Virus record (IMG/VR): IMGVR_UViG_3300017757_000196 | Coordinates: 1 to 21,427 of that record | Length of the DNA: 21,427 bases | Strand: one strand, 5' to 3' | Source of the DNA: a virus | Shown: in pieces, positions 7,006 through 13,360 of the stretch | Layout: every line of letters starts with the position of its first letter | Position numbering within the stretch: the stretch's first letter is position 1 | Translations under genes and position numbers: made by a program | The notes under the pieces: model-generated | Seen by the model: only the letters and a program-made list of their open reading frames with translations | Databases searched by the model: none | Told to the model about the DNA's origin: nothing

Positions 7006-8808
7006 CTAAAATTCTGGCTCATCGTCATATAACATAAGGCTTTTAGCCGTTTTTGCATCTTTGTTGATGGTTGTGCTACTCACACCCAATTCTTTCGATA
7101 TTTGCCGATTAGACAGCCCCTCACGTTTCATTTTGGCAACTATTTCGATCCTTGATTCTCGATCCGTTTTCTCTTTTATGAGCAATCCATTGCCGTATCG
7201 CCAGTTGATATCTGCCACATCATATCCGTATATGTGACGACCTTTTTCAAACCGCCAGATGAAATTGGTCTCATAATCAGCTGTGTCTATCCCCAATAAA
7301 CCATCATCCGAGTCCTCATCTTCTTTGACAGTAATCGAGATCACGCCATCTAAGAGTATTTCTTTACTCATTGAGCCGAGTTGTTTCCCCGATTTACCCG
7401 CATGATGCAGCATCCAAACCACTCGGTTCTCAGCTCTCATTTTGAGGAGTAGGGGATTAATAGTCGCCACAAACTCTTCTGCCGAGTTGTTGTCTTCGAA
7501 GCTAGTAAGGTTCAGAAGGTTGTCCCAGCAAATCCAGGTTGGTTGTACACGCTCTATCAAGTCCAAATACCATTCTCGACCCTCTGGCGTATTGAGTGGT
7601 GCCAACCCTTCGGGCTGATCGTAATGGCTCACAATGGTAAAATTTTCATTGACTCGTTTCAACAGCTCATCTCTCTGCGGTTCACCCGCAAAGATACCTG
7701 TTGTCATACTTTTTAGCCTTGTCTGGATACTGCGAGGGTTCATCTCTGCATCGATTAGCAAAACCTTTTGAGGCTCTGAAACATGATAATGAGCAAAGTC
7801 CACTCCCGCAGACAGAGCAATAGCCATGTATTGGCTCACGATACTCTTCCCCGATCCTGGTGGCCCAAACAGCATCCACAGATCGCCATGATGCACGAGC
7901 TTGTTGTTGTCATCACCGATCATCAGTGTCATCTCAGGGTATTCATAGTCCTTAAAGTCGCCGTATTTCTGATACACAACCCGTTTGGCTGCTTCATACT
8001 CGCGCGCATCTGCCAACTCAATCACATTGATCGGCTCCTCGCGCTCAAACGCATCCATGAGGTCGTCTTTGGGCTGGAAGTGTTCAGGCGGTTCAATAAT
8101 GACCGTGTCAATGCTGTGCGATTGCAGCTCATCTTTGATCGACTTGGCAACCTCAAAACCCGCCTCATCGTTATCGGGCCATATGATCGCTTTGGGGAAG
8201 CGTTTAAGCTGTGACCAATCTTGATTCTTCCAACTGCCCGTGCCGCCGTGCCATGTGACCACAATGCCCTCGTACAATGCTCGTGCGCCCAAATGTGCAT
8301 TTTCACCCTCTACAATCAAACAGGGCAAACGCTGATCGCCCTCGCTTGAGATCAGCAGTGGAAGTTGCCCCTTGGGGCGTTTCATTTGCCATGTGCCATC
8401 GCTTAATCGACTGAACGGTCGTATGACCTTGTTTGGAAACCGCATGACACAGAATGTGTCTGAATAACGAGACACCAACTCGGCTTTCTTCGCCATGTTG
8501 CGCATCTCGTCATTGCTGTAACTCTTTACGGGCTTTTCTGCTTGTGCTGTAACCGATACGGGTTGCAAATCCTCGATGCCCATCGACCTTAAAAACTGGC
8601 TTACATCCTCGCCGTGGTATTTCTTAATAAAGCTGATCATGCCACCGCCTTCATCGGCTTCGTGGTCAAACCAAGTGCCTTTGTTGAGATCGACCGACAA
8701 GCTGCCCTTGTTGCCGTATCTCAACTCATATGCACTGCTGAGTCGCTTGTTCTCCTCGCCCAGTAGGGCCAGAGCGATCTCTTTGCTGTGTTGACTGATT
8801 TCAATCAT
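7006..8808 (-). CDS. Primase-helicase (Toprim plus RecA-fold ATPase, C-terminal HTH)
   Basis: A 600-residue replication protein. Residues 44-55 (GTWFDHEADEGG) match the N-terminal region of bifunctional phage primases. A Toprim domain follows, with LIVEGE at 164-169 and WPDNDEAG at 210-217 providing the acidic metal-binding residues. A RepA/DnaB-like RecA-fold ATPase has Walker A GPPGSGKS at 315-322, Walker B VLLIDAE at 349-355 and a further strand ICWDNLLNL at 426-434. Residues ~551-587 form a helix-turn-helix (EGLSNRQISKELGVSSTTIN), unusual for such enzymes and suggesting site-specific DNA binding, perhaps to the iterons just downstream of the gene. The start has a strong AGGAG site that a pseudoknot may occlude. 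No DNA polymerase gene is visible here, so host polymerase or a gene outside the window would be needed. Confidence 0.9.
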   Translation of the reverse strand: MIEISQHSKEIALALLGEENKRLSSAYELRYGNKGSLSVDLNKGTWFDHEADEGGGMISFIKKYHGEDVSQFLRSMGIEDLQPVSVTAQAEKPVKSYSNDEMRNMAKKAELVSRYSDTFCVMRFPNKVIRPFSRLSDGTWQMKRPKGQLPLLISSEGDQRLPCLIVEGENAHLGARALYEGIVVTWHGGTGSWKNQDWSQLKRFPKAIIWPDNDEAGFEVAKSIKDELQSHSIDTVIIEPPEHFQPKDDLMDAFEREEPINVIELADAREYEAAKRVVYQKYGDFKDYEYPEMTLMIGDDNNKLVHHGDLWMLFGPPGSGKSIVSQYMAIALSAGVDFAHYHVSEPQKVLLIDAEMNPRSIQTRLKSMTTGIFAGEPQRDELLKRVNENFTIVSHYDQPEGLAPLNTPEGREWYLDLIERVQPTWICWDNLLNLTSFEDNNSAEEFVATINPLLLKMRAENRVVWMLHHAGKSGKQLGSMSKEILLDGVISITVKEDEDSDDGLLGIDTADYETNFIWRFEKGRHIYGYDVADINWRYGNGLLIKEKTDRESRIEIVAKMKREGLSNRQISKELGVSSTTINKDAKTAKSLMLYDDEPEF

Positions 8809-8812
8809 GTTC

Positions 8813-8860
8813 TCTCCTATAGGTCTAGGGTGGGAAGATAGGAGAACAAACCCACCCTAG
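8813..8860 (-). promoter_or_regulatory. Candidate RNA pseudoknot covering the primase-helicase RBS
   Basis: In the minus-strand mRNA, CTAGGGTGGG (8860-8851) pairs perfectly with CCCACCCTAG (8834-8825), a 10-bp stem with a 16-nt loop. The loop holds TCTCCTAT (8845-8838), an exact 8-nt complement of ATAGGAGA (8820-8813), which is the Shine-Dalgarno region of the gene starting at 8808. The pairing order is stem 1, loop, stem 1', RBS, an H-type pseudoknot that would hide the RBS. A CACCC at 8870-8866 could instead pair with GGGTG of stem 1 (8857-8853), offering an alternative fold. The upstream gene encodes the SSB-like protein, a natural ligand by analogy with T4 gp32 and its leader pseudoknot. 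Confidence 0.6.
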
Positions 8861-8871
8861 CCATTGGGTGA

Positions 8872-8896
8872 CGATATTACTCAGAAAGGAATATCG
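8872..8896 (-). other. Hairpin spanning the SSB-like stop codon
   Basis: CGATATT and AATATCG form a 7-bp inverted repeat with an 11-nt loop that contains the stop codon. No T-run follows in the transcribed direction, so it is not a standard terminator. It may help insulate the downstream RNA structure or be incidental. Confidence 0.3.
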
Positions 8897-9471
8897 CTGT
8901 CGTCACTTGCTGGGTTTTCATCTGCCACTGGCTCATCAAAGCTAGGCTCCTCATAAGCACCGTTGAGTTCATTCTTCTCGAACTCATCCGACTCGACCCA
9001 TTTGACCAACTTAAACTGAGGCACTCGTGTATTGCCTTTGCCTATTTTGATCGCCTCTGAACCCGTGTATTCGATCACGGGAAACTTGCCCACGTTCTCT
9101 CCTTGTTGGGCATGAATCTCGGTGTAGGCGTTCTCAAAACCAATGTTTGATCCAGTGGTTGTGGTTGACCATGTTCTTAGTCCTTCCTCTTGGATAAACA
9201 TGTCCACTGAGAAACCACGTTTGAAGTTCATCTTCTCTTCTTCCGTGTCACCTGGTCGAATCGCTCTTTTTCCAAGAGCTTCATCAAACACCCATTCAGG
9301 GGCTTCTCCTTTTGTGATTTTGCCCCATCCTGTTTTCACAGAACTTGGGTTCAAGATAAAGTATTTCAAATCCACTTCATCTTCTTTGCCGACAAACCAT
9401 CCATTAGTAGACGGCATATATCGGATGAACAGCTTGTCATCTGCTGCATCGTTTAGTCCTAATAAGCTCAT
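8881..9471 (-). CDS. Single-stranded DNA-binding protein-like
   Basis: A 196-residue protein whose last ~30 residues are acidic and end in SDDSDIPF, the signature C-terminal tip by which SSB proteins recruit partners. The body (TGWGKITKGEAPEWVFDEALG at ~47-67, KRGFSVDMFIQ near 84, and GKGNTRVPQFKLVKWVES near 145) matches, as I recall it, a phage family annotated as ssDNA-binding, but it lacks an OB-fold signature I could verify by eye. The ATG at 9471 has a good AAGGAG site. It is followed by a long hairpin leader and the primase-helicase gene, so it belongs to the replication operon. The C-terminal tip is the strongest evidence. Confidence 0.75.
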   Translation of the reverse strand: MSLLGLNDAADDKLFIRYMPSTNGWFVGKEDEVDLKYFILNPSSVKTGWGKITKGEAPEWVFDEALGKRAIRPGDTEEEKMNFKRGFSVDMFIQEEGLRTWSTTTTGSNIGFENAYTEIHAQQGENVGKFPVIEYTGSEAIKIGKGNTRVPQFKLVKWVESDEFEKNELNGAYEEPSFDEPVADENPASDDSDIPF

Positions 9472-9481
9472 ATTCTTCTCC

Positions 9482-9568
9482 TTATAAATTATTAGTGATT
9501 AAAATTACGATGGCCCCCAAAAATAGAGCGACCACCACCCGTTTAAAATCTTCAAACTTAGGATTCAT
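9482..9568 (-). CDS. Putative 28-residue single-span membrane peptide
   Basis: A very short frame between the methyltransferase and SSB-like genes. It starts inside the last codons of the methyltransferase (ATG 9568) and ends at TAA 9482-9484, where the SSB gene's ribosome site begins. The peptide begins MNPKFEDFKR and continues with a hydrophobic run, VVVALFLGAIVILI, long enough for a membrane helix, then TNNL. The coupled start and the exact fit of the gap favour coding, but the start lacks a good ribosome site. Function unknown. Confidence 0.35.
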   Translation of the reverse strand: MNPKFEDFKRVVVALFLGAIVILITNNL

Positions 9569-10307
9569 TCTTTTTATACACCAACAGAGACTCATGCACT
9601 CTGACCGAATAACCAAGCCTCTTTGCTTGTGGCAGCATAATTTTTATTTTGCTGACTTTTTTTCTGCTCACGACAACTTGATCAAAAAGTATTGCGCCAA
9701 GCTCTTCAAATATTTTTCTTGTAACAAACTCTAAATCATAAAAAACATGGTTTTTTCTCCACTCGCCGACCATTACGCAGTATGTTGAACCTTTGTCTGC
9801 TTTTTTATAACAGCGATCCCAAATTTGTTTGTATTCTTTTTTGAACTCTTCCCATGTTTTTGCTTGGTCGATTCCTTGCCCATCGTATTTTTCTAAATTC
9901 CAATATGGTGGGCAAGTCAACAATCCATCATGTTTCGGAATTTCATCATGGAGACTGTTAGCGTGTATGTTTGCAAACCCCTTGTTTTTAGCTGAGATAA
10001 TTGCTTCTTCAGAAGTATCGAAACCGATATAATTTTTTTGATATTGCATTGCTTTTTCTGCTCTCTCGCCCCAACCAGCAAAAGGATCAAAAATATTTTC
10101 TGAATCTCTTAAATAATATTCATAACAAATATCAGAAATTTCTTCTGGAAACGGACTAAACGCAGATCGTGAGCTATTGCTTTCATGGCTTATTTCTTGC
10201 CTTTTTTTCTGAGCAGATATATCTAAAACGGAGACAGGCATAATCTTTAACTGCCCTTCCTTGTTTGGCTTTAGTTTTTCTTCATTAAAAAAATCTTTTT
10301 GATTCAT
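9558..10307 (-). CDS. DNA methyltransferase (N6-adenine/N4-cytosine type)
   Basis: A 249-residue SAM-dependent DNA methyltransferase. Motif I is DPFAGWGER at residues 74-82, the SAM-binding loop, followed by the acidic strand end IGFD near 94-97. Motif IV is TCPPYW at 131-136, a PPY-type catalytic motif with Cys replacing the more common Asp/Asn/Ser before PPY. A motif X-like SPFPEEI precedes motif I. The order X-I-IV and the small size suggest a stand-alone amino-methyltransferase with a short target-recognition part. It may protect phage DNA from host restriction or mark DNA for replication or packaging. The ATG at 10307 shares one base with the upstream stop (TGATG); an in-frame TTG at 10310 is less likely. 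Confidence 0.85.
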   Translation of the reverse strand: MNQKDFFNEEKLKPNKEGQLKIMPVSVLDISAQKKRQEISHESNSSRSAFSPFPEEISDICYEYYLRDSENIFDPFAGWGERAEKAMQYQKNYIGFDTSEEAIISAKNKGFANIHANSLHDEIPKHDGLLTCPPYWNLEKYDGQGIDQAKTWEEFKKEYKQIWDRCYKKADKGSTYCVMVGEWRKNHVFYDLEFVTRKIFEELGAILFDQVVVSRKKVSKIKIMLPQAKRLGYSVRVHESLLVYKKNES

Positions 10308-10489
10308 CAATGCACCAACCCTTTAAACTCTTTGTATCGATCCACGAGCCAAAAGAATCGTGTGTCCACATAAGCCTCGTATTCCAATGGTTCTTTGTCA
10401 TCTGATTTGCAAGATTCCACATAACCCTGATAAAAGGATTTGATGAAATCCAAAAAGTCAACGAAATCGCCTTTCTCAAGACTGCTCAT
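10307..10489 (-). CDS. Hypothetical 60-residue acidic protein
   Basis: A small gene that starts inside the end of the nuclease gene (14-nt overlap) and ends in a TGATG overlap with the methyltransferase. The product (MSSLEKGDFVDFLDFIKSF...) is acidic, aromatic and probably helical. I recognise no family. Overlaps at both ends support this frame over the competing frame at 10285-10479. Likely co-expressed with the nuclease and methyltransferase. Confidence 0.65.
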   Translation of the reverse strand: MSSLEKGDFVDFLDFIKSFYQGYVESCKSDDKEPLEYEAYVDTRFFWLVDRYKEFKGLVH

Positions 10490-10913
10490 GCTTCGCCTTT
10501 ATATAAGAGATGAATGGGTGCAAGAATTTATCGAAATCCATGCGTACAAAATATTCGTTGAACTCAGGTTGATGCTCATCCTCTGTGATGAACATCATCA
10601 AGGGGAATTGCACTTCTGATTGCATCCGATCAAATCGGTAGATGAGTAGGGGGATTGCATTTTGATAATCGGCAGCAGTAGTGACTTGATCCCACCAAGC
10701 GGTGAGGGGTTTGTTGCCTTTGGCATATCGTTTGCACTCAATCACAAAACCATAGTCCTCAAGACCAACGAGATCGCCTCGGTCTCTTTCCTGATATTGA
10801 CTGAGATCGCGTTGTAGTTTGATGGGTAGATCGGCGAGGTAAAAAGCCTCGTTTAGAATTAGCGCAACTTCTCTTTCAAAGTTATGGCCCTTCGTTCTAC
10901 TCTTCTTTGACAC
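10476..10913 (-). CDS. PD-(D/E)XK nuclease, Holliday-resolvase-like
   Basis: A 145-residue protein with a PD-(D/E)XK core resembling archaeal-type resolvases and phage RecB-like nucleases. It has a basic N-terminus with KGHNFEREVALILN (Glu13 or Glu15), Asp47 in RDRGDLVGL, and the strand VIECKRY giving Glu59-x-Lys61. The C-terminus carries VRMDFDKFLHPF. A role in resolving recombination or replication intermediates, or in removing branches before packaging, fits. I chose GTG 10913 as start because AGGAG lies 8 nt upstream; TTG 10919 is too close to that site. It lies ~25 nt after the regulator gene. Confidence 0.7.
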   Translation of the reverse strand: MSKKSRTKGHNFEREVALILNEAFYLADLPIKLQRDLSQYQERDRGDLVGLEDYGFVIECKRYAKGNKPLTAWWDQVTTAADYQNAIPLLIYRFDRMQSEVQFPLMMFITEDEHQPEFNEYFVRMDFDKFLHPFISYIKAKHEQS

Positions 10914-10937
10914 GCGCAAATCTCCTATATTTCGCTG

Positions 10938-11102
10938 TTATTTTTCACCGTTTTCAACTTTCTCGGCTTCTTCTCTGATTGCTGTTTTAAGTATTCTTTC
11001 CACTACATTTTTGATGCTGCGCTTCTGAAAGTCCGATAAACAAAGGATTTGAGCATGTATCTCTGGATCAATCCACAATGCTTTGTATTTGGGTTTATTC
11101 AT
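10938..11102 (-). CDS. Ribbon-helix-helix regulator (Arc/CopG-like), 54 residues
   Basis: Found by reading the minus strand: ATG 11102 to TAA 10938-10940. The sequence has the ribbon-helix-helix pattern: a short basic beta strand (KYKALWIDPEIHAQI), helix 1, a turn (SDFQKRSI) and helix 2 (KNVVERILKTAI), then a charged tail. Such 45-60 residue proteins bind DNA as dimers, often on repeated half sites one helical turn apart. It is the first minus-strand gene beside the divergent control region, opposite the integrase operon, so it probably represses one or both promoters. Its ATG has no clear ribosome site. Fold call by eye only. Confidence 0.65.
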   Translation of the reverse strand: MNKPKYKALWIDPEIHAQILCLSDFQKRSIKNVVERILKTAIREEAEKVENGEK

Positions 11103-11214
11103 AATTTACAACTTAAAAAGAATAGACCTATGGTATTTGCAATTTCTATATATGTCTATATATTAGATATAAATAGAACAATACTTATACACAAAAAATA
11201 CATAGGAGAACGAA
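11103..11214 (+). promoter_or_regulatory. Divergent control region with candidate early promoter
   Basis: An AT-rich gap between the leftward regulator and the rightward early genes. A plausible sigma70 promoter for the plus strand is TTGCAA at 11137-11142 and TATATT at 11159-11164, 16-bp spacer. Between and over these elements lie two tandem copies of TCTATATAT at 11145-11153 and 11155-11163, 10 bp apart, a layout suited to a ribbon-helix-helix operator. The -35 overlaps a motif (ACCATAGG family) also found at 5731 and 13570. TTATACACA at 11185-11193 matches the DnaA box consensus. The first early gene has ATAGGAGAAC at 11202-11211. Confidence 0.55.
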
Positions 11215-11409
11215 ATGGATAGAGCAACCAAAAAACTATATTACAAAGGCAAAGCCCTTCTTGATGCCCTAGTTAAATATGATCACACAACAGGATCATA
11301 TGATGACTATGAGGAGATCATTCTTTCAGCTGGTATTAAATGGGATGATTTCAACGAGGCCAGGAATCAATACGAGCAAGATTTAAAAACGTCTGTGATA
11401 CCTGATTAA
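11215..11409 (+). CDS. Hypothetical 64-residue early protein
   Basis: First gene of the rightward operon, with a strong ATAGGAGAAC ribosome site identical to that of the next two genes. The product is acidic and probably all-helical (KKLYYKGKALLDALVKYD, then YDDYEEIILSAGIKWDDF). No known family recognised. Its place between the control region and the integrase makes an excisionase or small regulatory role possible, but there is no visible helix-turn-helix and I make no claim. Confidence 0.75.
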   Translation: MDRATKKLYYKGKALLDALVKYDHTTGSYDDYEEIILSAGIKWDDFNEARNQYEQDLKTSVIPD

Positions 11410-11429
11410 GTTTTATATAGGAGAACGAA

Positions 11430-12278
11430 ATGGAAACCCTTAACAATGCTTTTGATCTTTATGTGTGCGACCTCAATCGCCGAGAGAAGAAAACTGTATC
11501 TTCCATGCAACGAATATGGTCGAGACACATCAAAGACACATTGGGCAAGAAGAACATCAAACGCATCAAGCGAATGGATGTGGTCGATTTATTCTACGAC
11601 ATCAGCAAAAGTGGAAAGGGCATTGCCAACCGTTGCATCGGCATTATGAGTTGCACCTTTGACATTGCCATGCGATACGAAATGGTCGAGCAGAACCCAT
11701 GCAAGGGCATCAAGAGACACCCTGACATTAAACGCAAAAGATATTGCACCCAAGACGAGCTGAAACGCATTTTCAGTGCCTTAGAAACCGAGAAACAAAA
11801 CCCACGCAACCGAGCATCGGCACAGTTCATTGAATTGTTGATCTGGACAGGTTGCAGAAAGGGTGAGCTGGCATCTGCCACATGGAATGATTTGCACGGC
11901 AATCACATCATCCTTGAGCAACACAAGAGCGATGACCACGATGGCCCTAGAGTGATTCATTTGAACGATCAAGCCATGGCAGTCATCAATTCATTGCAAC
12001 GCACAGGCACGAAATTACTGCCTGTAAACAACCCGAAAGGACTGTGGAAGAAGATCAAAGCACAAGCCTCGATTGACGATTTGCGACTGCACGATCTGAG
12101 ACACACGTTTGCGACACAAGGATTGCAAGCGAATTTGACATTGCCTGAGATCGGCAACTTGCTCGGACACAAAAACCCAATGACCACGATGCGATATGCA
12201 CACGTCATGGATGAAACCGCCAAAGAAAATGTGAACGATATTGGCAACAAGATATTCAATTCAATACAATCATCATAG
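11430..12278 (+). CDS. int: Tyrosine recombinase (phage integrase)
   Basis: A 282-residue integrase for site-specific insertion into the host chromosome. The N-terminal ~100 residues form a SAM-like core-binding domain. The catalytic domain shows all key residues: Arg143 in WTGCRKGELA, a likely beta-hairpin Lys166 in LEQHKSDDH, His221 and Arg224 in LHDLRHTFATQ, His247 in LLGHKNP and the nucleophile Tyr256 in MRYAHV. The length lacks the extra arm-binding domain of lambda Int, so it belongs to the shorter P4/XerD-like group. The ribosome site is ATAGGAGAAC at 11417-11426. I could not identify an attachment site with a tRNA-like core in the window. Confidence 0.95.
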   Translation: METLNNAFDLYVCDLNRREKKTVSSMQRIWSRHIKDTLGKKNIKRIKRMDVVDLFYDISKSGKGIANRCIGIMSCTFDIAMRYEMVEQNPCKGIKRHPDIKRKRYCTQDELKRIFSALETEKQNPRNRASAQFIELLIWTGCRKGELASATWNDLHGNHIILEQHKSDDHDGPRVIHLNDQAMAVINSLQRTGTKLLPVNNPKGLWKKIKAQASIDDLRLHDLRHTFATQGLQANLTLPEIGNLLGHKNPMTTMRYAHVMDETAKENVNDIGNKIFNSIQSS

Positions 12279-12287
12279 GAGAACAAT

Positions 12288-13007
12288 ATGACAAAAGATG
12301 ATTTCGCAGATGTCGGGAAGGTGAAAGTAGGGCGCACATCACGGTTCGTGACTTACTACATCAGTGACGATGACATCGAAGAGAAACGCATCCAGCTCAA
12401 GGAAGCGACCGATCCACCCCTTCGTGATAAGGGCAAGACACGACACATATTAAAGGAATACATCGAAGAGAAATCGAGGAATCCTTATCACATGCCAAAA
12501 CTCGAATTGGCAATCAAATATGCAGTCAAAAACAAAGCCAACATATTGAGTCCAAAGCTCGGTTCCAGGATCAACAACTTAAAGTTTGTGAGCCTGATGT
12601 TAGAGGCATACAACAAGTATGGCCTGAAATTTGCAGCACTCGACATTTGGGGCATCCATTGGATTCCGATGGACATGATGGCAAACATCGTGGCACAGAA
12701 TCGCAAAAAGATTTCTCGCAACACAAAAAAGGCAATGGCAAAGCTGAAAGCCAAAGGCATGAAGTTTGGCAATCCAAACATCAAGGAAGCCACCAAAAAA
12801 GCCTCGGAAGATCACACCAGACGAGCCAATGACTTTGCGGTCACGATGCGCCCTGTGGTGAAGAAGATTCAAAAGGGTGGGGCAAACACCTATCAGGACA
12901 TTGCCAATCAGCTTAACGGCGATGGGGTGAAGTCACGCTATGGGAGAACCTGGCATCCAAGCAATGTCAGAAACTTAGTTTTGAAGATAGAAGAATTAAA
13001 AAAATAA
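12288..13007 (+). CDS. Serine-recombinase-like protein, probably catalytically inactive
   Basis: A 239-residue protein that lines up by eye with small serine recombinases along most of its length. FVTYYISDDDIE near residues 20-31 corresponds to the catalytic YxRVSxxxQ segment. ILSPKLGSRINNLKFV (86-101) corresponds to the LDRLxRN segment. ISRNTKKAMAKLKAKGMKFG (142-161) is the conserved E-helix end, and the C-terminus (TYQDIANQLNGDGV at ~201, then GRTWHPSNVRNLV) is the recombinase DNA-binding helix-turn-helix. The alignment keeps a serine (Ser26) but puts Tyr at the usual catalytic Arg before it and Asn97 at another catalytic Arg, so strand cleavage is unlikely. It may act as a DNA-binding regulator or accessory factor for the integrase. 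Ribosome site ATAGGAGAAC overlaps the integrase stop. Confidence 0.65.
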   Translation: MTKDDFADVGKVKVGRTSRFVTYYISDDDIEEKRIQLKEATDPPLRDKGKTRHILKEYIEEKSRNPYHMPKLELAIKYAVKNKANILSPKLGSRINNLKFVSLMLEAYNKYGLKFAALDIWGIHWIPMDMMANIVAQNRKKISRNTKKAMAKLKAKGMKFGNPNIKEATKKASEDHTRRANDFAVTMRPVVKKIQKGGANTYQDIANQLNGDGVKSRYGRTWHPSNVRNLVLKIEELKK

Positions 13008-13022
13008 ATAGAATTGATAAAA

Positions 13023-13057
13023 AATTGTTGACAATTAATAAACAAAAAAAATATATT
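13023..13057 (+). promoter_or_regulatory. Sigma70 promoter with palindrome over the -35
   Basis: TTGACA at 13028-13033 is a perfect -35 hexamer, followed after 18 bp by TATATT at 13052-13057. The -35 lies inside a 14-bp palindrome, AATTGTTGACAATT (13023-13036), which could be an operator. The promoter would start transcription near 13064, so the next gene may use ATG 13067 or more likely 13094. Confidence 0.55.
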
Positions 13058-13360
13058 ATGCAAACAATGAAGAAACACGAGAACAAAACAGGCATGACTT
13101 TACCCACCACCAAGAAAAAAAATCAGGAACTTTACCACCTTGATTATTTTGGATGGGGAACCAAACGACTCGATATACCCATGCTGACCATAGATGATTT
13201 GGATAACACCATCGATGTATTTAAAGAAGTATTGGAAGAATTAAGGGCCATTAAACGCGCCGAGCTTCGCATGTCGATGAAGGCTGCTATTGCCCAGCGC
13301 ATCTTGGATTATGCTCGTTTAACCCTTCGTGAACGTAGATTATCAAGGGATGTTCAATGA
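13058..13360 (+). CDS. Hypothetical protein, ~90-100 residues
   Basis: An open frame with a lysine-rich start and a helical C-terminal half (DNTIDVFKEVLEELRAIKRA, then RMSMKAAIAQRILDYARL). The middle contains YHLDYFGWGTKRLDIPMLT. No family recognised. The start is uncertain: ATG codons at 13058, 13067 and 13094 are in frame; if the promoter just upstream is used, 13094 (89 aa), with GAGAACA ahead of it, fits best. The stop overlaps the next ATG as ATGA. Confidence 0.6.
   Translation: MQTMKKHENKTGMTLPTTKKKNQELYHLDYFGWGTKRLDIPMLTIDDLDNTIDVFKEVLEELRAIKRAELRMSMKAAIAQRILDYARLTLRERRLSRDVQ

Noticed and set aside
6741-7058. Open frames across the iteron array on both strands, with repeated residues such as GCKHGCKP or GVQTWVQTS.
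   Set aside because: Several frames are open at once because the repeats contain no stops, and the peptides merely translate the repeat. No good start sites lie between the flanking genes.
9968-9977. Palindrome GTTTGCAAAC, combining the iteron box in both orientations.
   Set aside because: Isolated within the methyltransferase coding sequence and not in an array, so probably chance.
10285-10479. A 64-residue minus-strand frame overlapping the gene at 10307-10489.
   Set aside because: It runs into the methyltransferase gene and lacks the neat overlaps shown by the alternative frame.
11185-11193. TTATACACA, a match to the DnaA box consensus, as a possible origin element.
   Set aside because: A single box is expected about once by chance in a window of this size. 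The iteron array is the better origin candidate. Kept only as a note in the control region.
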